Shown piece by piece: positions 33,889 to 43,080 of a stretch of 64,000 bases of DNA. The translations under genes were made by a program, and so were the position numbers. Position 1 is the stretch's first letter; the number at the start of each line of letters is the position of its first letter. This stretch comes from Teratosphaeria epicoccoides (Eukaryota > Ascomycota > Dothideomycetes > Mycosphaerellales > Teratosphaeriaceae): positions 186,001 to 250,000 of the forward strand of contig JADDMT010000006.1 in the NCBI GenBank assembly GCA_021401465.1, written 5' to 3'. Below the pieces are notes generated by a model. That model saw nothing but the letters and a program-made list of their open reading frames with translations, had not been told where the DNA came from and did no database searches.

Positions 33889-35150
33889 ATTCTCAAATCG
33901 CTTGGTCTCAGTGCTGCTCTGAAGTCGCGATGCCTTGTTGAACAGTACCGCAGGCTGCGATCACGACCTCGCACACGGCCTTCAGAGATGCTCCGCCACG
34001 CGGCAATCGGACCGGTGCAGCTTACGCGATGAGGGGATGCTCGTAGGCCTTTGTGGGGCAATTGATGCTTCGTAAATGCTTGAAGCGCAAGTACAGGTAG
34101 GTGGTGTCGGGGGAGAAGTCGACGAGTCCGGACCAGCAGGCGGAGGCCAGTGCAATCTCGGCTTGGAGCGCCAGCGACCAGCCGTGGACGGCTCCGGGAC
34201 GAAGTTAGCAGCAAAAGTCTATCTGACGATGCACAACCCTCTGCCGGACCGATAACCTGCGCGATCCCGTCACAATCAATGTATCATTTATCCTCGAGTC
34301 CTGCGCTGTCTGTCAACGGTAGCCATTGGGTGTCTCGAATTCACAAGGCCCGCGATGCACCCCGGCCGCACCGACGAAGGTGTCTTCCTGCGGCGAACCT
34401 GTTCGCGGCAGAGTAACTCTCACGACTCGACTTCCACCCGTCAAACGGCGACACAATGACGCGGCTTGGCGGAAGTGACTGACACTGCTGAATTACATGT
34501 ACGAGCTGAGCAAGAGCGGCGCTGACTTTGCATGATTGGTTTGGTTGACCGATGACTGATGATACGAGGTATACGATTGACTGGCGAGCAATTACGCAGG
34601 GAAGGCTTGACCTGGCAATGGGCTGATGCATGCGGTCAATCAATCAATGGTGCCTTGGCCGTAAGGTCTCGAGTGGTGACCAACCGATTGCACGCTAAGG
34701 GCATCGTGGCCACACACACGCAGCCGCGAGGAACGCGGGTCGATGCCACCAGAATGATAGGTCAGAGCATGTCGAAGTCGAACATCATCACATGGAGGCC
34801 TATAACCGGAATCCACTCGGAACCTAAATTGCAAGTACTACATGATCTCATTTGTACGGCAATGACGGAGTAGACGAGACATGCTGCTGTCTTCGGTGGA
34901 GCCTGCCTTCTGCTGAGATGCCCATCTTCAACTCCGTTGATATCAACCTTGTGTTTCTCAAGCTGCCTGGGTAGCCTGCTACGACTGATCGCTCAAAACG
35001 CTGTCGTTTCATCTAGCCATAAAAATACTGCCGTGTCAGGCCGCACCAACACAGTTGGTGCTGTCACCAAGATCGACTCCCGTTGCACGTCAAACCGTGC
35101 GGGGCAATATCGGTGCAGTCCTCGTTGGACACGTACGCCTGTCCATGCGT
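33889..35150. other. 1.3-kb intergenic, no gene seen
   Basis: Syntaxin promoter side and 3' flank of the small conserved gene. Frames are short and featureless; no repeats were noticed. Confidence 0.55.
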
Positions 35151-35618
35151 TCACAAGCCCACATCACCAAGATCTCTCGCCAGACAGGCCATCTGCGCTC
35201 TCTTTGCCGCTTCGGCTACCAGGTTGAAGTCTTTCAGAAACGGTTGCGTCTCTGGCATGCCACCTCCTGCCCCTCGTTGTCCTTCATACCCTGCTGCGGC
35301 CTGGTGTGATTGCCCACTTGGTATTCTTTGCAGACCTTGCGGATGTGAAGTAGGTGCGAATGACCCGAGATATGAGGCTGGCGGTTGTTGCGTAGAAGGG
35401 CTTGGTAAAGGTGCCGAGAACGGTGTCTGTTGGCAGAGCATGCCAGGCGATTGTAACTGCCGTTGCGGCACACCCATTGAGGAGATTGAAGAAAGACTGC
35501 TCGAAGACTGGAACACTGATTGTGACGTTGACAGCGGCGCCGATGGCGTCGACATTTGAGGGTATGATGGTCTTTGTGCGTAAGGTTGTCTATGCGAAGA
35601 TCGGGTCTCGACACTCAT
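35151..35618 (-). CDS. small conserved protein of unknown function
   Basis: 155 aa from the ATG at 35618 (MSVETRSSH). The frame stays open upstream, but that part lacks coding character. The middle is Ser/Pro/Gln-rich and disordered. The C-terminus, FLKDFNLVAEAAKRAQMACL followed by ARDLGDVGL, is a compact helical motif that I recall as conserved among uncharacterised filamentous-fungal proteins. That recollection cannot be checked here. No localisation signal is visible. It faces KTI12 divergently across about 1 kb. Confidence 0.6.
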   Translation of the reverse strand: MSVETRSSHRQPYAQRPSYPQMSTPSAPLSTSQSVFQSSSSLSSISSMGVPQRQLQSPGMLCQQTPFSAPLPSPSTQQPPASYLGSFAPTSHPQGLQRIPSGQSHQAAAGYEGQRGAGGGMPETQPFLKDFNLVAEAAKRAQMACLARDLGDVGL

Positions 35619-36602
35619 TATATCGTCTTCCTTTATTCGAAGGAAGGGAACGTTGACGGTAACCCTGATCAGCGATGGTGACACCAATGTGAATGGTGGC
35701 GGATGTCGGCGGTGATGATGTCTGAGAGGCCCATCCAGCCTGACGGCAGTACCTCGATACGGCGCTGTGGCAGCTCTCCGCAGTACGCCGCAATATGATG
35801 AAATGTTTGTCGATTGTCGAACGATCGTCGGTCTCAACGAGCGACAGTGTACCCTCTTGCAATCGTTCTGTCAGGTCCTCTTCCAAAGGGCAAGGACGAC
35901 CCCCGGGAACGGCAGGCTACAGTAGTCAGTTACAAGAGCATGCAAGGCTTGCACGCTCGGAGCCGGAAGAATGGTTACACAGAGGCGTCCCGGGAAGTGG
36001 CGAAAGGATGGTGGGATGGAAGTTTGATTGAATGTGATCCGCCTTGTTGGAGACCGCGTTGATCGATGGGATCAAGGATCTAGGCTGGATAGCTCTTTCG
36101 TCTTGCTGTCGTCGTCCACTCTGTCGTAACGGTCGCGAGTAATGCTTGCGGACAGCTTCGTCTCGTGGTCTCCCCGGGAAATGGTAGAGAAGCAATGATG
36201 TCGGCCGCTCGTTCCTTGTGGCGTGACCGAGGCGCAAGTGAAATTCAGACCTCGTCGATCGTGGAGAAACAGCGTGGGGTAGACGCAGGCTCGAGAGGAT
36301 TAGGATGCTTTCCGTGGGCGGCGTCGATCCTCGATGGTTGGGCGTGAGGTGAGGGCCACGCAGAAGATCTGTCTGTCTGCTTTCCGGAACAAGAGCAAGA
36401 GCAAGAACAAGCCGTGAGGCAGCACTGTCGCGCCCCACAAGCGGTGATTTGCGGAGGATTTTCTCCGCTGCGATTCCAAGCTTTCGTGTTACTTGCAGTG
36501 CCCCCGAGCGGCACACCGTTCCAAGCTGCCCGAAACAGCTGGTCCCAGTCGTTACCGCATCACTCCATCCGCAGGCGTGTGATGCCTCTTTGAGCATCTG
36601 TC
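35619..36602. other. about 1-kb divergent intergenic region
   Basis: This lies between the small conserved gene (minus) and KTI12 (plus). A 223-codon minus-strand frame (36597-35926) is present but has no domain or splice signal and is treated as chance. Confidence 0.55.
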
Positions 36603-37534
36603 ATGCCTGTACGTCCGACCCTACAATCTGAGGTGCCATATCAGCTGACGCGTTTAAGCTCATCTTGATATCCGGATATCCATCCAGCGGCAAGACATAT
36701 CGCACTCGTCAGCTTGCCGCGTTCTTCGACCGGAATATTTCGGAGTCTGAAGATCCAAAGTTGAAACGCCTCAAAGTGCACCATATCGACGACCAGAGTC
36801 TGGGACTGTCCCGAGATGTGTACGGTGCTGCCCGGCCAGAGAAGGATGCCCGTGCGACATTCTTGTCGGCCATCAAGAGGGTCTTGAGTCGCGACGCTGT
36901 CGTGATCGCTGATGGCATGAATTATATCAAAGGCTTCAGATATCAGCTCTACTGCGAGGCAAAGGCGGTACAGACGCCCAGCTGCGTCGTTTATGTCGGT
37001 GTCACGCCCGAGAAGGCAAGAGCCCAGAACGAGGAGGCTCTTGCGGACGGCAGTGGAGGCTACGACTCCGAGATTTTCGAAAATCTAGTCTTTCGCTATG
37101 AAGAACCTAACGGCATGACAAGGTGGGACGCGCCGCTCTTCGTCGTGCCTTTCGACGACGCAGAGCCGCCAAACGAAGCGATCTGGGAAGCAATCGTGGG
37201 CTCAGAGGGCAAAGCCAAAATCGTAAGACCAAACGCTGCCACTGTCTTGAAGCCGGCCTCAGAGCAGAACTACCTCTACGAGCTTGACAAGACGACCTCG
37301 GAAGTCATCAGCGCCATATCGACGTGGCAGCAGGATCATCCAGGGGAAGGCGGTGGTGAGGTGATGATACTTGGTGCGGCGCAAACTATCATGCTGCCTA
37401 TCACAGCGCTGTCACTTCCACAACTGCAGCGTCTAAGGAGACAATTCATCCAACTCAACAGACAGCATACATTGAGCAAAAGCAGAATACGTGAGCTGTT
37501 TGTAGTGTACCTCAATGACACGTTCCAGTGCTGA
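36603..37534 (+). CDS. KTI12: Elongator-associated protein Kti12
   Basis: Two exons: a 6-nt coding exon 36603-36608 (Met-Pro) and 36659-37534. The intron is 50 nt (GTACGT donor, AGCTGACG branch, TTTAAG acceptor). The product is 293 aa. Kti12 is a P-loop ATPase that binds tRNA and supports Elongator in making wobble-uridine modifications. Visible are the Walker A loop GYPSSGKT (residues 8-15), the following TRQLAAFF and VVIADGMNYIKGFRYQLYCEAK (Walker B-like strand). The C-terminal tRNA-binding part has RLRRQFIQLN and a terminal LFVVYLNDTF. The spliced N-terminus MPLILISGYPSSGKT matches the family; without the mini-exon no ATG precedes the P-loop. It ends 131 bp tail-to-tail from the copper-fist gene. 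Confidence 0.95.
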
Positions 37535-37665
37535 GACCATGTTTGTGGTCCGCAAGACATGCGCCTTTCATTTTCGTAGGCAATCAAATGCCTTCACTTT
37601 CCGGGTTAGACTTGACTATTGTATTCAATTGCCAAGTCGCCTCTCACACTGGGCACACTGTCACA

Positions 37666-39087
37666 TCAATCTTCCATACGGTTACAACAATTACTTCCTC
37701 CCTCTGGTTGCACCGCTGGTCGATCTAGTTCCGCCATGAGGAAGTCGCTGAGGTCCAAATCATTTGTGACGCCCGGTATCGAAAAATAAGCGCCTGGATC
37801 GAACTCTGAGAAATCCGGTAGTCTTCGAGACGGCGAATTTACGGTTGTGGGCGGCGGCTGAGTCTGAAATTCGAAAGGGCGCTTGGACGTTTCACGGCAA
37901 TCGTTGTCTCTGGCCGTCGGGAACGCCCGATTACCTGCAGACGCGGGTTGCGGCAATGCAAGTTGGGGAGGGTCCATTGAAAGTGCCGTGGCAGGCTGTT
38001 GAAACTGTGCGGTGGTGCTCGGTGGCACGTAGGCAGCAGTGCGCGCATGCTTTCGGCCGCAGCAATGTGCCCAGCTACCAGTGCTAAAGTTTTGCATCAC
38101 AGGTGGACAATTGCGGCATGTACAGCCGCTAAGCCCACAGGTCTGGCAAATACCTGATGGTAGCTGATACTGGTAGTAGTCGTTAGCCAGTTTGCTGAAA
38201 TCAAATGCTGTCGGTTGAGGACCTGCTGCTCGACTTGCCATGCTGACGGCTGGTATGAAGGGTGGTCTAGTTGGCTGTGTTTCTGTACGGCCATCTTGAG
38301 CTGACGACATCAACGGCGAGTAAGGTGTATTATTTCGAGGGCTGGACGGTTCTTGACAGCATGATCCACTTCGCTCTTGCTGGGACTGCTGATGATGAGG
38401 CGGCGGAGGTGTTTCCCCAGACGCCACTGGCGCTCGACCTTCCCATTGCAGCACATTCGGGTTCGCCATCGCCTCCGTGCCCTGTGGCAATCCTATACCC
38501 ATCATGCCAAATTGCGGCACCAGTGGTGATCTGGGCGTGTGCACCTCGCTGAAGACTGGCGAGCCCAAGGAGATTGGCTGCATGCCATTGAATAGTTGTT
38601 GCTGGCCGTATATCCCTGGAAAAGTGCCGGGTGCGCCATGTGGATACGCAGGCGTCATCGGCAAGTTTGTGGGTGCAGGTGCGGCGAACCTGGCGTCCAG
38701 AGCGTCGCGGCTAGGATAGAATTCGATAACTGGCTTCTGCATGGACAGCAGCTGCTCCCAGTGTTGCGGTTCGATGACACAGCAGTATCGCCCCTGCTCA
38801 TCGCATCGACAATTCGCCGACCGCTTCTCGCCCTTCTTGGGTTTGTGCGGGCAGGCTGATCTCGCCACCACACATTTGCAGCCGCCTGTAGCTCCATACC
38901 GACATGTACAGGAGTTAGATGGCCTCCCAGGCCGCTTCACGGTCCAGAATATCTTCGTCCGGCAGACCGGGATGCCGCACGACGTCGTTCTATGACCGCG
39001 GATACATGACATACAAGCGACCTTGCATATTTGATTGGTGCGTGAATCAATCACTTCGATCGTTTTGAAAGGCTTCTCCTGGTCCAT
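37666..39087 (-). CDS. copper-fist transcription factor
   Basis: 473 aa from the ATG at 39087, single exon. The frame is open a few codons further upstream without an ATG. The N-terminal copper-fist lies at about residues 20-65: ACMSCIRGHRTTSC, then the minor-groove KRPGRPSNSCTC motif. These factors (yeast Ace1/Mac1, S. pombe Cuf1, Podospora GRISEA) bind DNA through a zinc site and sense copper through further cysteine clusters. Here extra clusters follow the fist (TGGCKCVVARSACP; CRCDEQGRYCC). A distal cluster near residues 340-370 reads CQTCGLSGCTCRNC, then HCC. A terminal SNCCN motif is also present. The fist differs from the textbook N-terminus, since about 24 residues precede the first Cys. 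Activator or repressor role cannot be told. Confidence 0.85.
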   Translation of the reverse strand: MDQEKPFKTIEVIDSRTNQICKVACMSCIRGHRTTSCGIPVCRTKIFWTVKRPGRPSNSCTCRYGATGGCKCVVARSACPHKPKKGEKRSANCRCDEQGRYCCVIEPQHWEQLLSMQKPVIEFYPSRDALDARFAAPAPTNLPMTPAYPHGAPGTFPGIYGQQQLFNGMQPISLGSPVFSEVHTPRSPLVPQFGMMGIGLPQGTEAMANPNVLQWEGRAPVASGETPPPPHHQQSQQERSGSCCQEPSSPRNNTPYSPLMSSAQDGRTETQPTRPPFIPAVSMASRAAGPQPTAFDFSKLANDYYQYQLPSGICQTCGLSGCTCRNCPPVMQNFSTGSWAHCCGRKHARTAAYVPPSTTAQFQQPATALSMDPPQLALPQPASAGNRAFPTARDNDCRETSKRPFEFQTQPPPTTVNSPSRRLPDFSEFDPGAYFSIPGVTNDLDLSDFLMAELDRPAVQPEGGSNCCNRMED

Positions 39088-39898
39088 GTTGGTGGGTAGG
39101 ACTAGCACTCACCCAGACGAGCGGATCCTAACTCGACCGCCGTGACGTAAGCCGAGTTGCTACAGCCATCAAGGTCGGCCTGACTCTTTGACTGGACACC
39201 GTTGCTGTTCTCACGTGATGAGGATGGCGGTTTTGATAGAGGTCTGTAGGGCTGCGCGGCGTATACTTGCCGCCGAGGTCTCGTAAAGCAAAGGCGATTG
39301 AACACCGCCGGGGTTCGGTGAGCCAGAATTGAAGCGCCCACGGAGTCCTCAAGAGGTTGTTCCCGACAATGAGCAAGTTTCTGCAAGTGTGTGCACAGAC
39401 CAGCTGAGCATAAAGAATGGAAAGTTTGGTTCGGGGGAGTTGGACGTGCTGCGAGCTATTAGACGCGGCGACAACAATGTGCCCAGCTGCTCAGCGATGG
39501 CAGCGACGGATGGTCGATGTAACGGGGAATGTCGTGATCGAAGGCCAAGGTGGGACTGAAGTCGAAAGCTGAGGTCGCGGTCAAGGGCACACCATGTTGC
39601 GCCTAATGGGGAAAGTCAGAAGTCAGAAACTCGTGCGTGGCCACCCACCTGTCATCACCAGCAGTCACGGGATCCACAACAACGTGGCCGCCAACCACAC
39701 ATGCCATGTGCCATATGGATTCCAGTGACCAGGTGGAGTCACGCAAAGCACATACGATCCCACACTCGGCATTCGTGATCAGACTTGCACGTGGCCTTAA
39801 AGGCAACCCTGCAGCCGCCCTCCTGCAGGGTCCAACAGGTCCCAAGCGTCTGGAAAGACGGGATGCCATCTGAAGCTTATGGTAATACACTTTCTACC
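39088..39898. other. divergent promoter region, copper-fist gene and EFM7
   Basis: 811 bp without a supported gene. It must contain both promoters. No copper-response element was searched for systematically. Confidence 0.55.
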
Positions 39899-40858
39899 AT
39901 GGCAGACAGCAGCGACGATGGTGATGCGGGCGGGCTTTTCGACGAGCCCGAAGGCTTCTATCAAGCCGAGAAGAAGCCTACCTTTGTGACGCATAAGACG
40001 CTTCAGGGTCAGCAACTCAAGCTCCGTCTCGTCGGTCATAATCCGCTATGGGTAGGTGCGCAGGATCTACCGTAGCTTCGAGATCTATGTTCTCATTGAT
40101 GCAGCGTCATGTCACTGACGCACCCATGACCAGGGCCACCTTCTCTGGCACGGCGGCCGCACATTAGCAGACTACCTAGAACAAAACGCCGCCACTCTCA
40201 TCAACGACAAGACCGTACTAGAACTAGGAGCCGGCGCCGGCCTCCCTTCCCTTATCTGCGCGCTGACAGGCGCCCGTCAAGTCGTCGTGACTGACTACCC
40301 CGATGCCGACCTCATCCAAAACCTTCGCCACAATGTCTCGCAGTGCCCTGGTCTCCCCTCGCTCTCCAACATAGTCGGAGAAGGTTATCTCTGGGGCGCA
40401 GATTCTACACCGTTGCTCGCTTGTCTACCTGAAGAATCGCAAGGACGCTTCGACGTGCTCATACTTGCGGATCTGCTGTTCAATCACTCGGAGCATGCCA
40501 AACTGCTTCGGACTGTGCAACAAACTCTCGCAAAGTCGTCACAGGCACAGGCACTGGTATTTTTCACGCCCTATCGACCTTGGCTATACGAAAAAGATCT
40601 CGCTTTCTTCGATCTGGCGCGGACAGGGGGATTTGAGGTCGAGAAGATCTTTGAAAAGGTGATGGAGAAGGTGATGTTTGAGGAGGATCCTGGTGTAAGT
40701 TCCAAGCAAGCCTACCCACTAGCTGGCAAATGCTCCGTTCCAAACCTTGCCGGGCGCTGGCTGACCTCGATGCTGTGCAGGATGAATTGCTGAGGAGAAC
40801 AGTGTTCGGCTATCGGCTGGGTTGGAAAGCTGAGTACAGAAGTACTGCTACAGGCTGA
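39899..40858 (+). CDS. EFM7: protein N-terminal and lysine methyltransferase Efm7
   Basis: Three exons: 39899-40051, 40134-40694 and 40781-40858, with introns of 82 and 86 nt, both phase 0. The product is 263 aa, close to yeast Efm7. Efm7 methylates the N-terminus and nearby lysine of translation elongation factor 1A. Visible are an acidic N-terminus and an SSDDGDAGGLFDEPEGFY entry. HNPLWGHLLWHGGRTLADYL then precedes the SAM-binding motif VLELGAGAGLPSLICAL, and VVVTDYPDADL is the acidic loop. FDVLILADLLFNHSEH (motif IV) and FFTPYRPWLYEKDLAFF follow. The third exon completes the C-terminus (RRTVFGYRLGWK). The start is the ATG at 39899; the frame has an earlier ATG whose extra residues do not match the family. 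Confidence 0.93.
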
Positions 40859-41762
40859 GAGACACCGGTCTCTGCACAAGTAATATACTCCAGATCAAGC
40901 CTTTGCAACCAGCAGTGACGAAACAACAGCCTGCATGTCGATTCATCGAGCCAAGACCCTCAAGCTCGGGTCGGACTTTGCATCGTCTTTAGATCCATCG
41001 GATTTCGCGTCATCCCACTTCTTACAACTTCGCTCATCCCTCTCCGCACCAGCCTCGCACTCCGGAAAAAAATCTTTACACTCGTATTCCCTCATTCGAC
41101 GGCCTCGCACGGACGAGCACCGCGCTTCCGTGCCCGGGCGCACCCGTGGAAGACGTGGCGGCCACGTGGGCAAGCGCTGTAGTTGTATTGTTACTCTCGA
41201 TATACACAGCGCCAGATGTCTGCTGCAGATTGTACAGCTCAAGATCGCCTCGGTCGAGAACGTCGGGCCCCATACTGAGCTCTTAGGAGTATGCTCTTTT
41301 GGCTGGCTGATCGCTGACATTACAATCGAGCTCAAGTGCAAGAGATTCCGCTGCTAAATTGAAAGCGATCAAAGAAACAGTCTCGAACCGTGTTCTCAAG
41401 GACAGTCTGGCGTTGTGACATTGCGACAGCGTGGAGAATGCTCGATGCTTGTCGCCGTGGAGGAATCTGCACATCCCAGGGCCAGCCCCGGACGTAGCAA
41501 GGTGATCCTCGAGGAAAGCCTATAACATGTTCCTTTCAGGTATGTTAGCGCCAAATGCTGCTGGGCCCAGGCCGACAGTTCTCATGAGACTTTGAATCAG
41601 ATTTCAAGGACTCACAGCGGCTTTCGATGCCGCTTTAGGCCTAAACCGGTATCATGCTGCGACTATATAAAAGGCGACTAGCCTCCACCTCTAACTGATA
41701 GCCGTCCATCCACGAATCCACGTCAATTGTCCCTTCCTTTCAAGCAAACCAAGAGAAACAAG
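40859..41762. other. intergenic between EFM7 and SSP2
   Basis: No supported gene. The distal part is the SSP2 promoter with a TATA element. Confidence 0.55.
41664..41672 (+). promoter_or_regulatory. TATA box of SSP2
   Basis: TATATAAAA lies 99 bp upstream of the SSP2 start codon. That is a usual distance for a TATA-driven, inducible fungal gene with a 5' UTR of about 65 nt. Confidence 0.7.
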
Positions 41763-42145
41763 ATGAGAGCCTCTGCAATATCAACGCTCATTGCAATCTG
41801 CACGATCTTTTCGACAACCACCACAGCGCACAATGTGAGCCCATGACTCCGAAGCACACGGAATGCGCGATCCAGCGCTGACATTCAAGCTCCACCCCTA
41901 CCTAGGTCTGCACTTTGACCAGGCACTTCCCCAACAGAGCTCCGTCTCCATTCGGCTATTGCGAACTCGATGATCCCGTCGGCTTCGTCGTGAAAGAGTG
42001 TCGGAAGGTAAGGTAGCCGCGAGCTTCTCGTACGCATCGTGGTTCGAGACGAACGCGTGCTGATGCAGCAGAGCAGGCCAACCCGTGCACGAAGGAGGGC
42101 AACTCGTGTACCTCTCATGGACCCGTCGCGGCGGACTGCACGTGA
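41763..42145 (+). CDS. small secreted cysteine-rich protein SSP2 (paralogue of SSP1)
   Basis: Three short exons: 41763-41834, 41906-42007 and 42077-42145. Both introns (71 and 69 nt) are phase 0. The first has GTGAGC with a GCTGACA branch; the second has GTAAGG to GCAG. An acceptor three bases earlier would add one Gln. The product is 80 aa: a signal peptide (about residues 1-22, MRASAISTLIAICTIF then TTTTA) and a mature peptide of about 58 aa. Its six cysteines are spaced C-x16-C-x12-C-x5-C-x6-C-x9-C. The last exon reads NPCTKEGNSCTSHGPVAADC. Intron 1 falls one residue before Cys1 and intron 2 two residues after Cys3, exactly as in SSP1 at 9105. A TATA box lies 91-99 bp upstream. Host-interaction or antimicrobial function is only inferred from size and cysteine pattern. 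Confidence 0.74.
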
Positions 42146-43080
42146 AAAAGAAAATGAGGACGGCGACAACCTGCTGGCGTCGGCGTATGGGAGGGAGATT
42201 GCCGCTAGGCTTCTTCTGTGCAGAGAGCGATTCTTGGCCTTGATTTGTGGCGGGAAAAGCCGAGCGGTCATCGAGGAAGTCAGGCTGGGCAGCACACATT
42301 GCAAAGGCGTAGTTATGTCAGATTCGTGCTGCGCTCGGGTTTCGCTGTTAGATACACTCTGTTTGCACGTCTGGATGAAATGCGGGTTTTTGTTTGGCAA
42401 GGTTCGTGCAAGAGGTATGACTACTGAGATCTCTACAATCGAGTCGCGTTTACTTGGCTTTTTTAGATGAGTAGGTAGAAGAGGTCAAGCGTGACGCATG
42501 TAGCAGTCGGGTTATACACACAGATGAGGCAGTTGCTGCCGCTGCCTAAGATCTACTAGGCAGCTGAGCATGGGACACCTAGTTGCCAAGCCGATATTAG
42601 ATTTAAGGTACGCACGTGCAGAAAGACTGTAAGTTAGATATGCTTCGCGATCTCTTGGGCACTGCTCATACAGATATTGTTCTCCAGTGACAAAGGGCAC
42701 TGGACGGCGTGTCAAGGCTCTGGGGCTACGGGGTGCTTGGGCATAAGGCTAATAGATGTCATTGATCCTGTCTGTCCTCACAGTCATATCGAGCCCGTTT
42801 ACTTGGTCTGATCTGTGACTTTTGAATCCGGCCGACAATTGGCTGATGGCTCCATATCATGAGTCATGTGACTGATCTTTCCGCATCAGCTGTGCTGGTG
42901 AGCTGGTAATAGGTATCGCCTGAACGGGATAAAAGAGCTAGCTGTTGTGACTTTGCTTTTGACCGGACATCTACACATCGCAAGCAAGACTCGCTATGCA
43001 CAACGCAAGAGGAAATGGCCCGCTGGTAGTATTGGGCTCTGAGCACAAATGCTCAGCAGACCTTGCACAACACCCACCCC
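42146..43080. other. intergenic, no gene seen
   Basis: 3' flanks of the convergent SSP2 and BZZ1 genes. Only short frames. Confidence 0.6.

Noticed and set aside
35926..36597. 223-codon minus-strand frame upstream of KTI12
   Set aside because: No domain, no signal and no splice sites; it lies in a divergent promoter region.
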